A stretch of 14,224 nucleotides of DNA from Stenotrophomonas maltophilia (GCF_006974125.1 NZ_CP037858.1:4540001-4554224), one strand, 5' to 3'. Positions 1 through 8,370 are shown, counted from the stretch's first letter. The notes: generated from the sequence alone by a model not told the origin. Translations and numbers: made by a program.

Positions 1-2064
<2,064 letters not shown>

Positions 2065-2189
2065 TATAACCTCAAGTTGCCTTGGCTTTACGACAACGTC
2101 GTAAGAGCATCCAAGTGCACGCTACGTCACAAGAACTATGCGAGGCTGGCGCCTTGTCCCACGGGACGAGTGCGACTCTCCAAAAGCCT
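2065..2189 (+). other. 23S-5S intergenic spacer with processing hairpin
   Basis: This transcribed spacer contains no tRNA gene. It holds a hairpin with a perfect 7-bp stem (2088-2094 with 2098-2104, loop AAC), enclosed by CTTGG 2081-2085 pairing with CCAAG 2111-2115. Such spacer stems are often substrates for pre-rRNA processing enzymes; that role here is inference. Confidence 0.6.
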
Positions 2190-2305
2190 CCCTGGTGAAA
2201 TTAGCGCTGTGGAACCACCCGATCCCATCCCGAACTCGGAAGTGAAACGCAGCTGCGCCGATGGTAGTGTGGCTCAAGCCATGCGAGAGTAGGTCATCGC
2301 CAGGG
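2190..2305 (+). rRNA. rrf: 5S ribosomal RNA
   Basis: The segment has the standard 5S core: a GGAACCACCCGATCCCATCC block followed by CCGAACTCGGAAGTGAAACG. The terminal helix closes as CCCTGGTGA (2190-2198) with TCGCCAGGG (2297-2305), with one G-U pair. The length of about 116 nt fits a bacterial 5S rRNA. It follows 23S at a normal spacing and is followed at once by a strong terminator, so it is the last gene of its operon. The ends were set from the terminal helix and could shift by one or two bases. Confidence 0.95.
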
Positions 2306-2317
2306 TTTACACCCGAG

Positions 2318-2354
2318 AACCCCGCTGCATGCGCAGCGGGGTTTTCCTTTTTTT
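2318..2354 (+). terminator. Rho-independent terminator of the rRNA operon
   Basis: An 11-bp perfect stem (2318-2328 with 2333-2343), GC-rich with a 4-nt loop, runs directly into a T-rich tract (TTTTCCTTTTTTT, ending at 2354). It begins 12 nt after the 5S gene. Confidence 0.93.
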
Positions 2355-2426
2355 GCAGGTACCCGGTTTCGACCTGGACTTGCGGCAACAACTTCACGAA
2401 GAGCTTCAAGTTCCTCAAACAAGTTG

Positions 2427-2454
2427 TTGACAAAGCTGAAAGGCCTGCCATAAT
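2427..2454 (+). promoter_or_regulatory. rRNA-type promoter P1 of a second rrn operon
   Basis: A perfect -35 TTGACA (2427-2432) is separated by 16 bp from a CATAAT -10 (2449-2454), followed by a GC-rich discriminator (GGCGGCTCG, 2457-2465). GC-rich discriminators are typical of stringently controlled stable-RNA promoters. The same block recurs 122 bp downstream. Bases 2355-2426, between the 5S terminator and this promoter, contain no gene and may hold upstream activation sites; none was recognised with certainty. Confidence 0.75.
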
Positions 2455-2548
2455 AGGCGGCTCGCAACGACGAAAGACCTTCGGGTCCAACGACGAAGCA
2501 GCATCGGCAACAACGTCCACTCCGGTGAGACGGCCTTGAAAAAAGGTG

Positions 2549-2576
2549 TTGACGAAGCGGAAAAGCCGGCTATAAT
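2549..2576 (+). promoter_or_regulatory. rRNA-type promoter P2, near-duplicate of P1
   Basis: -35 TTGACG (2549-2554), a 16-bp spacer and a perfect TATAAT (2571-2576) are followed by the same GGCGGCTCG discriminator (2578-2586) as the promoter at 2427. Core, spacer and discriminator are so alike that P1 and P2 are probably an internal duplication. Tandem P1/P2 promoters are the usual arrangement for rRNA operons. Confidence 0.8.
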
Positions 2577-2812
2577 GGGCGGCTCGCTACGAAGGAAACT
2601 TCGCAGCACACGGGAACGGCGCTGAGGCCACTTCCCCGGATCTTTGAAAGTATGCGCAGGTATCTTGTGAAGGCGCCTGCAGGAAGGATGATTGTCCATC
2701 TTGCAGACGTTTGATCAAGCAACTATTAATTGTTTTAAAGCAAGCGATACGTTGCCAGCATCAATCATCTGCAGCTTTAAATTTTGATCTTCGGATCATG
2801 TAGTTTTAAGTG
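2577..2812 (+). other. 16S rRNA leader-like region, cut off where 16S should begin
   Basis: Downstream of P2 lies a non-coding, AT-richer stretch. It has a boxA-like TCTTTGAAA at 2641-2649 (antitermination element, moderate match) and a potential stem between 2653-2660 and 2675-2682. The stretch up to 2812 ends ...TTTTAAGTG, which resembles the bases just before the 16S start (AGAGTTTGATC) in related bacteria. Instead of 16S, the next bases are a protein-coding fragment. From memory of the family I infer that the true continuation is 16S rRNA; the window itself does not show it. Confidence 0.6.
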
Positions 2813-2939
2813 ACCTCGCCCGGCGAATTCTCTTCGACGCTGGCACGTGCCCCCAGGTCGCCGCCAGCGAGCGCGCGCACGCTGTCCACCAGTGAATTCA
2901 AGGGTGACAGGATGCGATGGGCGAGACGGAACGAGGCGG
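2813..2939. repeat. 127-bp perfect direct repeat, copy A (misplaced sensor-kinase HAMP fragment)
   Basis: Every base matches 14098-14224, the last 127 bases of the window, in the same orientation. Immediately left, base 2812 (G) differs from base 14097 (C). The right edge of the match coincides with the window end. Read on the minus strand it encodes the HAMP segment of the kinase at 13374-14224, here closed by a stop codon just beyond (GEV-T-stop). Left of it is rRNA-leader sequence and right of it is the start of mtnB, so neither flank belongs to a kinase gene. An assembly artefact at a 127-base k-mer is the simplest reading. Confidence 0.97.
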
Positions 2940-3073
2940 TGGGAGAAGTTGCTGCTGGTGGCCGGGGTCCAGCCGGCGTGGGCCAGTTCGCGGACGTTGT
3001 CGATCAGCAGCTGGGCCAGTTCGCCCAGGCGGGCGGTGTCGTAGGGGGAGGTGGGGGTGTCCATGGCCGCCAT
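2933..3073 (-). pseudogene. mtnB: mtnB 5' fragment: methylthioribulose-1-phosphate dehydratase, truncated at a chimeric junction
   Basis: Reading leftward from ATG 3073-3071, 47 codons give a protein start containing [20 protein letters not shown] and [16 protein letters not shown] recognise this as the N-terminus of class II aldolase-fold MtnB. In the methionine salvage pathway this cytoplasmic zinc enzyme dehydrates 5-methylthioribulose-1-phosphate. The family is about 200 residues long. Here similarity stops at SHRL, and the frame then runs out of phase through the kinase fragment to a stop near 2777, so the zinc-binding and catalytic parts are missing. A second ATG at 3064-3062 is an alternative start; neither has a clear Shine-Dalgarno. 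The break could be real or, more likely, an assembly join. Bases 3074-3316 separate it from the divergent gene at 3317. Confidence 0.75.
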
Positions 3074-3316
3074 TTTACGTGATCCGGCCCATGGCTGGGC
3101 CTGTGGCGTGGCGCTGGGCTGTTGCACCGAACATGAGGCGCGGTTGTGCCCGCAGCCAGTGGAGTGGGTTTGGATCGAGTCAGACATAGCGCGAGCTGAA
3201 TGGGGGAAGCTGCGCTCGCGCTGGAAGCGGTTCCGGTCGTGGACAGCCCTCGTGCTGCGAAACACCATCGAAGTGCCGCAGGAGTTCCGGCGAGCGCCAG
3301 GGAAAGGAGTACTTCG

Positions 3317-3691
3317 ATGATCACGCGCGCGATGGGGATGATGGGGGTGATCGGCATCATGCTGGCCAGCAGTGGCTGCACGATGGAATGGGTGAAGATG
3401 GATGCAGGTGCGCGTTCATTCGGCCCCGCTCACGCGAGTTGCAGGGCACGGGCAGACGATCACTGGCCGGTCAGGAATGAAGTGGCCACGCGCACCGTCT
3501 ACGAGGACCGCAAGGTGCCCTGCAGGCTTGATGAAGTCTGCGCCATTGACGGCAAGTACAACATGGTACCCATGCCGAAAGAGGAGAGTTACATCGTGGA
3601 CGTCAATGCGTCCGACCGCAGCAGCGAGTTCAATGCCTGCATGGCCGGTGCCGGCTGGCAGCAGCAGCTCATCTGGTTCAATCGCCGCTAG
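3317..3691 (+). CDS. small exported Cys-rich protein, possible lipoprotein (tandem family, copy 1)
   Basis: This 124-residue protein has a good Shine-Dalgarno (AAAGGAG, 3302-3308) before ATG 3317. The N-terminus is a hydrophobic signal ([21 protein letters not shown]). The Cys at residue 21 could be a lipidation site, although the residues before it (S-S-G) are only a fair lipobox. The mature part has four further cysteines, a DGKY motif, a VDVN motif and a C-terminal GAGW...WFNRR segment. The other two copies downstream share these features, and the cysteines suggest two disulfides in the periplasm. I do not recognise a named family or function. Frame, RBS and paralogy make it a real gene; it is the only copy of the three with an intact export signal. 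Confidence 0.85.
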   Translation: MITRAMGMMGVIGIMLASSGCTMEWVKMDAGARSFGPAHASCRARADDHWPVRNEVATRTVYEDRKVPCRLDEVCAIDGKYNMVPMPKEESYIVDVNASDRSSEFNACMAGAGWQQQLIWFNRR

Positions 3692-3711
3692 CCGAGGTCG
3701 GCGCAACGGAC

Positions 3712-3906
3712 TACGGCTGCTCGACCGATTACTGCTCAGCGGCGGCGAGGGAACAGTGGTCAGCGGAGAATGACGTGGCCCTGCGAACCGATCAGGTGTA
3801 GAGGCTGGAGACGTGCAGGGAGCAGGACAAGAACACGCACGACGTGAATGGAAAGCACAATCGCGCCCAGCGGCCGGAAATCGAGGGCGGTGTCCTGGAC
3901 ATGAAC
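3712..3906 (+). pseudogene. degenerate second copy of the small Cys-rich protein
   Basis: Translated in the frame starting at base 3712, this stretch aligns without gaps to copy 1 over 26 residues (YGCSTDYC...NDVALRT against FGPAHASC...NEVATRT). The alignment resumes after a two-residue gap as DVNGKH...VLDMN against AIDGKY...IVDVN. An in-frame TAG at 3799-3801 interrupts it. One of the conserved cysteines is lost, no signal peptide or start codon is apparent, and the C-terminal GAGW block is missing. Its tail runs in frame into copy 3. This relationship was found by eye, and the divergence suggests an old duplication. Confidence 0.65.
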
Positions 3907-4218
3907 CAGAGCCACCGCCACCGCCGTGGCGCGCACACCGGTCCGCTGGATGAGTCGCGGTGGCGCTGCAGGGCAGAGGCCAACGAGAAGTGGCCGGAGA
4001 AGATGGACGTTGTCGAGCGCACCGAGGAGATCGAGGTGCTGACGGTCTGCAAGGAAGGCGAGACATGCGACGTGGATGGCAAATACAAGAAGATGCTGAT
4101 GCCAAAGACCGAGCGCTACACCGTGGACGTCAACGCCAACGGTAACCATGAGTACTTCATGGGGTGCATGGGCGGCGCCGGTTGGATACAGAAGACCCTC
4201 TGGTTTGGCCGCAGATGA
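3844..4218 (+). CDS. third copy of the small Cys-rich protein, without signal peptide
   Basis: The reading frame open from 3844 encodes 124 residues. From about base 3940 it aligns with copy 1: GP..., WRCRAEANEKWP, VCKEGETCDVDGKY, a KTERYTVDVN block and GCMGGAGW...LWFGRR. All four mature-domain cysteines are kept. The first 30 or so residues are the tail of degenerate copy 2, not a signal peptide. A second possible start is ATG 3901. Neither start has a convincing ribosome binding site, so the product, if made, would stay in the cytoplasm and probably not form its disulfides. The well-preserved C-terminal half could mean recent decay or translation by an unrecognised route. Confidence 0.5.
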   Translation: MNGKHNRAQRPEIEGGVLDMNQSHRHRRGAHTGPLDESRWRCRAEANEKWPEKMDVVERTEEIEVLTVCKEGETCDVDGKYKKMLMPKTERYTVDVNANGNHEYFMGCMGGAGWIQKTLWFGRR

Positions 4219-4255
4219 TCATCGTCGGGCGCCTTGGTCGCTGGGAATGACCATC

Positions 4256-4278
4256 ATCCACGCATGGCGTGGATCTAC
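4256..4278 (-). repeat. SMAG-type GTAG palindrome
   Basis: On the minus strand it reads GTAG followed by a perfect 8-bp stem (ATCCACGC / GCGTGGAT) around a CAT loop. This is the layout of the small GTAG-tagged repeats abundant in S. maltophilia intergenic regions, which can fold in RNA. It starts 37 bp after the stop of the gene ending at 4218. Confidence 0.8.
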
Positions 4279-4302
4279 CGGACGTGCCGGGAATGTGTCA
4301 GG

Positions 4303-4485
4303 GGTGGGGAGGCATGGGTTGGCGGGGGTGTCCGCGGCATGGGCCCGAGGCATGCCTCGGGCGGGTTGGGCAGGAGGCCCAACCCCGGTCTTGCCGTGTG
4401 CGCAGGACAGCGCACGCGAGCAAGCCGCGGCCAAGCCTCCAGGGATGGATTCACGGCGTCCCCCGCTAACCCATGCCTCCCCGCC
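4303..4485. repeat. 183-bp structured element with 26-bp terminal inverted repeats and three internal hairpins
   Basis: The ends 4303-4328 and 4460-4485 are inverted repeats matching at 24 of 26 positions. Inside lie three inverted repeats in a row: a perfect 20-bp palindrome at 4343-4362; a 9-bp stem with 5-nt loop at 4363-4385; and a two-part stem, CTTGC/GCAAG outside GTGCGC/GCGCAC, at 4390-4424. Such an outer stem enclosing a row of hairpins is what a small mobile repeat (MITE-like) or a folded RNA would look like. No open frame was credible. It fills most of the gap between the gene ending at 4218 and the convergent permease ending at 4568; the rest of the gap holds the SMAG repeat and the 4535-4555 hairpin. 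Confidence 0.7.
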
Positions 4486-4534
4486 AAATCCTCAACCCAG
4501 CTGTTGCTCTGGAAGTTGCTCCGGCTTCGGCGGG

Positions 4535-4555
4535 TGCAGGGCCGCAGACCCTGCA
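4535..4555 (-). terminator. hairpin after the permease stop, possible terminator
   Basis: A perfect 7-bp stem (TGCAGGG/CCCTGCA) with a 7-nt loop lies 12 bp past the stop codon of the minus-strand permease. There is no T tract after it, so it may protect or pause the transcript rather than terminate it. Confidence 0.4.
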
Positions 4556-4567
4556 ATGCAGAACCCC

Positions 4568-5995
4568 TTACTTCCCCCGCAGGCGGCTGTGCCTGAAGCC
4601 GTAGCAGAAATAGATCACGAAGCCGACGAAGGTCCACACGCCCATCAGCATCCAGTTGTGCATCGTCATCGCCGACAGCAGCGCCAGGCAGCTCAACACG
4701 CCCAGGCTGCAGATCAGCCACGCCATCGGCATGCGGAACGGCCGCGGCAGGTCCGGCTGGGTACGGCGCAGGATCAGCACGCCGGCACACACGGCGGCGA
4801 ACGCGATCAGCGTGCCCATCGAGGTCAGCTCGCCGAGGATGTCCAGCGGGAACAGTGCCGCCAGCAGCGCGATGCCGATGCCGGTGATCACCGTGTTGAT
4901 GTGCGGGGTGCGGTACTTCGGATGGATCTTGGTGAACACCGGCGGCAGCAGGCCGTCGCGGCCCATGATCATGAAGATGCGCGGCTGGCCGATGATCATC
5001 ACCAGCACCACCGAGGACAGGCCGACCAGCGCGCCGACCTCGACCACCCAGCGCAGCCAGCCCAGCTGTGGGTGGGCCGCCACGGCAGTCACCACCGGCT
5101 CGTCGGTGCCCAGCAGCTGGAACGGCACCAGCCCGGTCATCACTGCCGCCATCGCGATGTACAGCACGGTGCAGATCACCAGCGACAGCATCATGCCGAA
5201 CGGCATGTCGCGCTGCGGGTTCTTCGATTCCTGCGCCGCCACCGACACCGCCTCGAAGCCGATGTAGGCAAAGAACACCATCGCCGCACCGCGCAGCACG
5301 CCTTCCATGCCGTACTTGCCGGGGCCTTCGTTGGCCGGGATGAACGGGGTCCAGTTGCTGGTGTCCACGTACTTCCAGCCGACCACGATGACCAGCACGA
5401 TCAGGCCGGTCTTGAGCACGACCATCGCCATGTTCATTGCCGAGGACTTGCTGATGCCGACGTAGCACAGCCAGGTCAGCAGCAGTACCAGTGCCGCGGC
5501 GGGCAGGTTGGCGATCGCGCCGGTGGGGCGCAGCTGTGCATCCAGCGGGGCACTGACCAGTGCTGCCGGTAGATGGATGTCGAACTGGCTGAGCAGGCTG
5601 AGGAAGTAGCCGGTCCAGCTGACTGCGACCGCCGAGGCGGAGACGCCGTATTCGAGCACCAGCATCCAGCCGATGAACCAGGCCGAGAGCTCGCCGAAGG
5701 TGGCGTAGGTGTAGGTGTAGGCGCTGCCGGAGACCGGCACCATCGACGCGAACTCGGCGTAGGCCAGCGCGCAGAAGGCGCAGCAGATGGCGGCCAGCAC
5801 GAAGGACAGCATGATCGCCGGGCCGGCGTGGTTGGCGGCGGCCTGGCCGGTGATGACGAAGATGCCGCCGCCGATCACGGCGCCGATACCGAGGGCGGTG
5901 AGCCCCCATGGGCCGAGGTGGCGGCGCAGGCTCAGGCCGTTGGCGTCTTCATGGGCGGCATGCGGGTGCTTGGTGGCCCACAGTTGCTTGAACAT
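4568..5995 (-). CDS. CAT-family APC-superfamily amino acid permease (paralog A)
   Basis: This 475-residue inner-membrane transporter has about twelve predicted membrane helices. The first helix carries the broken-helix substrate motif GAVIGGGIF (residues 38-46), followed by VITGQAAANHAGPA, and then the YAEFA...PVSGSAY block at 79-93. These are hallmarks of the cationic-amino-acid-transporter (YfnA/ApcT-like) branch of the APC superfamily. It would import amino acids, probably proton-coupled; the substrate cannot be read from sequence. The cytoplasmic N-terminus contains a His-rich stretch (HPHAAHEDA). The ATG at 5995 has no clear Shine-Dalgarno, but the N-terminus looks family-typical. It lies 82 bp downstream of a close paralog on the same strand, with a hairpin terminator between, so it may have its own promoter or be read by readthrough. 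Confidence 0.93.
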   Translation of the reverse strand: MFKQLWATKHPHAAHEDANGLSLRRHLGPWGLTALGIGAVIGGGIFVITGQAAANHAGPAIMLSFVLAAICCAFCALAYAEFASMVPVSGSAYTYTYATFGELSAWFIGWMLVLEYGVSASAVAVSWTGYFLSLLSQFDIHLPAALVSAPLDAQLRPTGAIANLPAAALVLLLTWLCYVGISKSSAMNMAMVVLKTGLIVLVIVVGWKYVDTSNWTPFIPANEGPGKYGMEGVLRGAAMVFFAYIGFEAVSVAAQESKNPQRDMPFGMMLSLVICTVLYIAMAAVMTGLVPFQLLGTDEPVVTAVAAHPQLGWLRWVVEVGALVGLSSVVLVMIIGQPRIFMIMGRDGLLPPVFTKIHPKYRTPHINTVITGIGIALLAALFPLDILGELTSMGTLIAFAAVCAGVLILRRTQPDLPRPFRMPMAWLICSLGVLSCLALLSAMTMHNWMLMGVWTFVGFVIYFCYGFRHSRLRGK

Positions 5996-6038
5996 GTGTG
6001 GTGGTCTTGTCGAAGCGCGCCATGGGCGGCGCGCGGGG

Positions 6039-6070
6039 AAAACGGACGGGCCGGCGCGAGGCCGGCCCGT
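6039..6070 (-). terminator. intrinsic-type terminator between the two permease genes
   Basis: A perfect 10-bp GC stem (6046-6055 with 6061-6070, loop GCGAG) starts 8 bp after the stop of the upstream permease and is followed on the minus strand by CCGTTTTCCCC. The T run is short. A second hairpin (6015-6021 with 6028-6034) follows, in the leader of the next permease. Confidence 0.6.
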
Positions 6071-6077
6071 AGGCGGA

Positions 6078-7553
6078 TCAGGGCGACTTGGCCAGCTTGC
6101 TGTTGCGGATGCCGTAGCCCAGGTAGATCAGCAGGCCGAGCAGCGTCCAGCCAACAAACAGATGCCAGTGGACCACGAACGCCTGCCAGAACAGGAACAG
6201 GCAGGTGGCTGCCCCGAGCGGGCAGATGATCCACACCGCCGGCACGCGGAACGGGCGGTGGATCTCCGGCTTGGTATAGCGCAGCACCAGCACGCCGATG
6301 CAGACCGTGGCGAAGGCCAGCAGGGTGCCCATCGAGACCAGTTCGCCCAGCACGTTCAGTGGCACCATGCCGGCCAGCGCGGCGGCGATCACGCCGACCA
6401 CGATGGTGGCGACGTACGGGGTGCGGAAGCGGGCGTGGACCTTGCCGAAGAACTTCGGCAGCAGGCCGTCGCGGGAGATCGTGTAGGCGATGCGGGTCTG
6501 GCCCATCATCATCACCAGCACCACCGAGGACAGGCCGGCGATGGCGCCGATCTCGACCAGGGTCTTCAGCCAGGACAGGGTCGGGTAGGGTTCCAGCGCG
6601 GTGGCCACCGGCTTGTCGGTGCCCAGCAGGTGGTACGGCATCATGCCGGTCAGCACCGCGCAGACGATGATGTAGACGATGGTGCACACGGCCAGCGAGC
6701 CAAGCAGGCCGATCGGCATGTTGCGCTGCGGGTCCTTGGTTTCGCCGGCGGCGGTGGAGACCGCATCGAAGCCGATGTAGGCGAAGAACGCGATGGTGGC
6801 CGCGCGGAACACGCCGCTCCAGCCGAACTCACCCGGCACGCCGGTGTTTTCCGGGATGAACGGCTGCCAGTTGGCCGGGTCGATGTGGGCCGCGCCGATG
6901 CCGATGAATAGGCAGATGACGGTGACCTTGATCGCCACGATGATCGCGTTGACGAAGGCCGACTGGGTCACGCCCACGTACAGCAGGCCGGACACCGCCG
7001 CCACGATCAGCACCGCCGGCAGGTTGAACAGCTTGCCCGAGGCGACGAACTCGCTGCCGGTCCAGGCGATCGGGGCCGCGCTCAAGGCATCCGGGAACGG
7101 CATGTGCAGGGTGGTGGTGATGAAGCTGATCAGGTACGCCGACCAGCCCACCGCGACCGAGGCCGAGGCGAACAGGTACTCCAGCACCAGGCACCAGCCG
7201 ATGAACCAGGCCATGCCCTCGCCGAGGGTGGCGTAGGAATAGGAGTAGGCACTGCCGGAGACCGGCATCATCGCCGCGAACTCGGCGTAGCACAGGCCCG
7301 CCAGGGCGCAGGCGAAACCGGCGATGACGAACGACAGCATCACTGCCGGGCCAGCGTGGTTGGCTGCGGCCTGGCCGGTCAGCACGAAGATACCAGCGCC
7401 GATCACCGCACCCACGCCAAGCAGGATGAGGTGTTTAGCCGTGAGGGTCCGTTTCAACGTGGCTTCGCCGTCCAGGCTGCCTTCGATGGGTTCGCCGGCA
7501 TCGACGTGCCCGGCCGGTTCAACCGGCTTGACCCTCAACAGAGCTTTCAGCAT
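6078..7553 (-). CDS. CAT-family APC-superfamily amino acid permease (paralog B)
   Basis: This 491-residue inner-membrane amino acid transporter is clearly paralogous to the permease at 4568-5995. Shared blocks include GAVIGAGIFVLTGQAAANHA (residues 48-67), YAEFAAMMPVSGSAYSYSYA, ATIAFFAYIGFDAVSTAAGE and LGELVSMGTLLAF. Helix 1 carries the GxGIF unwound motif typical of the superfamily. The start is ATG 7553-7551 because AGGAAG lies 6 bases upstream and the following residues (MLKALLRVKPVEP) look like a normal cytoplasmic N-terminus. The frame is open further upstream to 7733 but that extension has no family resemblance. Compared with its partner it has a longer N-terminal tail. Two paralogs side by side suggest tandem duplication with different substrates or expression; substrate unknown. 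Confidence 0.94.
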   Translation of the reverse strand: MLKALLRVKPVEPAGHVDAGEPIEGSLDGEATLKRTLTAKHLILLGVGAVIGAGIFVLTGQAAANHAGPAVMLSFVIAGFACALAGLCYAEFAAMMPVSGSAYSYSYATLGEGMAWFIGWCLVLEYLFASASVAVGWSAYLISFITTTLHMPFPDALSAAPIAWTGSEFVASGKLFNLPAVLIVAAVSGLLYVGVTQSAFVNAIIVAIKVTVICLFIGIGAAHIDPANWQPFIPENTGVPGEFGWSGVFRAATIAFFAYIGFDAVSTAAGETKDPQRNMPIGLLGSLAVCTIVYIIVCAVLTGMMPYHLLGTDKPVATALEPYPTLSWLKTLVEIGAIAGLSSVVLVMMMGQTRIAYTISRDGLLPKFFGKVHARFRTPYVATIVVGVIAAALAGMVPLNVLGELVSMGTLLAFATVCIGVLVLRYTKPEIHRPFRVPAVWIICPLGAATCLFLFWQAFVVHWHLFVGWTLLGLLIYLGYGIRNSKLAKSP

Positions 7554-7731
7554 GCAGTACTTCCTAGTGATCGGATTGGGTGGGCCGCCGATACGTTGCC
7601 GGCAACCCTGGAATGGTGAAGGCCGCGCGAACGGCCCGCTGTACCTTAGCCAAAGCTGAAGCCAACGCACAAGCGCAATCGCAACAATGAACGGCGATAA
7701 TGAGCAGTATTTTTCCAAACGCCGCCCATTC
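7554..7731. promoter_or_regulatory. divergent intergenic region between permease B and the NUDIX gene
   Basis: This region must hold the promoters for both divergent genes. A perfect 12-bp palindrome, GTTGCCGGCAAC, at 7595-7606 is a candidate operator. A GATAAT hexamer at 7696-7701 could be a -10 for the NUDIX gene. No confident -35/-10 pair or riboswitch was recognised. Confidence 0.35.
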
Positions 7732-8301
7732 ATGAGCCAGACCGCCGAAACCCTTGCCGTGCTTGACGATCGCCTGCGTGGCCTGCTGCGGGACTATGCC
7801 CGCCGTGAGCCCGCCCACGACGCACTGGCTGCCGAATTCGGCACATTGCTGGACGATCCGGAAGATCCGTTCCGGCGCGAACGGCTGGCCGGCCACTTCA
7901 CCGCCAGCTGCTGGCTGGTCAGTGCCGACGGCCAGCGCCTGCTGCTGACCCACCACCGCAAGCTGCAGCGCTGGCTGCAGCTGGGCGGCCACGCCGACGG
8001 CGACCGCGACCTGGCCCAGGTGGCGCTGAAGGAAGCCGAGGAGGAGTCCGGCCTGAGCGGCCTGGTGCTGGAAGACCCGGCCATCTTCGATCTGGACAAG
8101 CATTGGATTCCGGAGCGCAATGACGTGCCGGGGCACTGGCACTACGACGTGCGTTTCGTGATCCGGGCGCTGGGTGGCGAGGCTTTCGTGCTCAGCGAGG
8201 AGTCACTTGACCTGGCCTGGCGGCCGGTGGCCGAGGTTGCCGCAGACCCGGAATCGGACGAGTCCATGCAGCGCATGGCGCGCCGCTGGCTGGCACGTTG
8301 A
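7732..8301 (+). CDS. NUDIX hydrolase
   Basis: With the start at ATG 7732 this is a 189-residue cytoplasmic hydrolase of nucleoside-diphosphate-linked or related substrates. The Nudix helix is visible at residues 85-108 as GGHADGD...KEAEEESGL. The REUXEE portion is KEAEEE, keeping the metal-binding glutamates, while the first glutamate of the textbook box is not kept (Asp91/Arg92), as in the GGHxDGD subgroup. A helical region (residues 1-50) precedes the domain, and the strand CWLVSADGQRLLLTHHRKL leads into the box. ATG 7687 is in frame and would add 15 residues; neither start has a good Shine-Dalgarno, and I chose 7732 because MSQTAETLAVLDDRL looks more family-like. Substrate unknown. It stands alone, and its stop overlaps the start of a bidirectional terminator. 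Confidence 0.9.
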   Translation: MSQTAETLAVLDDRLRGLLRDYARREPAHDALAAEFGTLLDDPEDPFRRERLAGHFTASCWLVSADGQRLLLTHHRKLQRWLQLGGHADGDRDLAQVALKEAEEESGLSGLVLEDPAIFDLDKHWIPERNDVPGHWHYDVRFVIRALGGEAFVLSEESLDLAWRPVAEVAADPESDESMQRMARRWLAR

Positions 8302-8368
8302 AAAAAGGGGACGGAGGGGATTAAGTCGTTAATGCATAAGCGACTTAATCCCCTCCGTCCCCCTTTTT
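8301..8368. terminator. long palindrome acting as bidirectional terminator; REP-like repeat
   Basis: Bases 8301-8328 pair with 8341-8368: 28 positions, one A-C mismatch, 12-nt loop. Both ends are A/T runs, so each strand sees a GC stem followed by T's. It sits exactly between two convergent genes, overlapping the last base of the NUDIX stop codon and ending 2 bp before the serA stop. The stem core (GGGGACGGAGGGGATTAAG) looks like a dispersed repeat of Stenotrophomonas genomes rather than a custom terminator; that is from memory. Confidence 0.85.
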
Positions 8369-8370
8369 AA

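Noticed and set aside
2777..3268. 163-codon minus-strand frame spanning mtnB and the kinase fragment, as a fusion protein
   Set aside because: The kinase fragment is read out of its native frame after the mtnB part, the result has no domain, and the join coincides with the suspect 127-bp repeat.
4219..4434. 71-codon minus-strand frame and overlapping plus-strand frames in the 4219-4567 gap
   Set aside because: They run through palindromes and hairpins, lack ribosome binding sites and resemble no protein.
4148..5572. 474-codon plus-strand frame, rich in His, Gln and Arg
   Set aside because: It lies antisense to a well-supported permease; its His/Gln/Arg/Asp composition is the usual shadow of a GC-rich gene.
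7554..7733. Upstream extension of permease B to 7733
   Set aside because: A good Shine-Dalgarno supports ATG 7553, and the extension lies in the divergent promoter region with no family resemblance.
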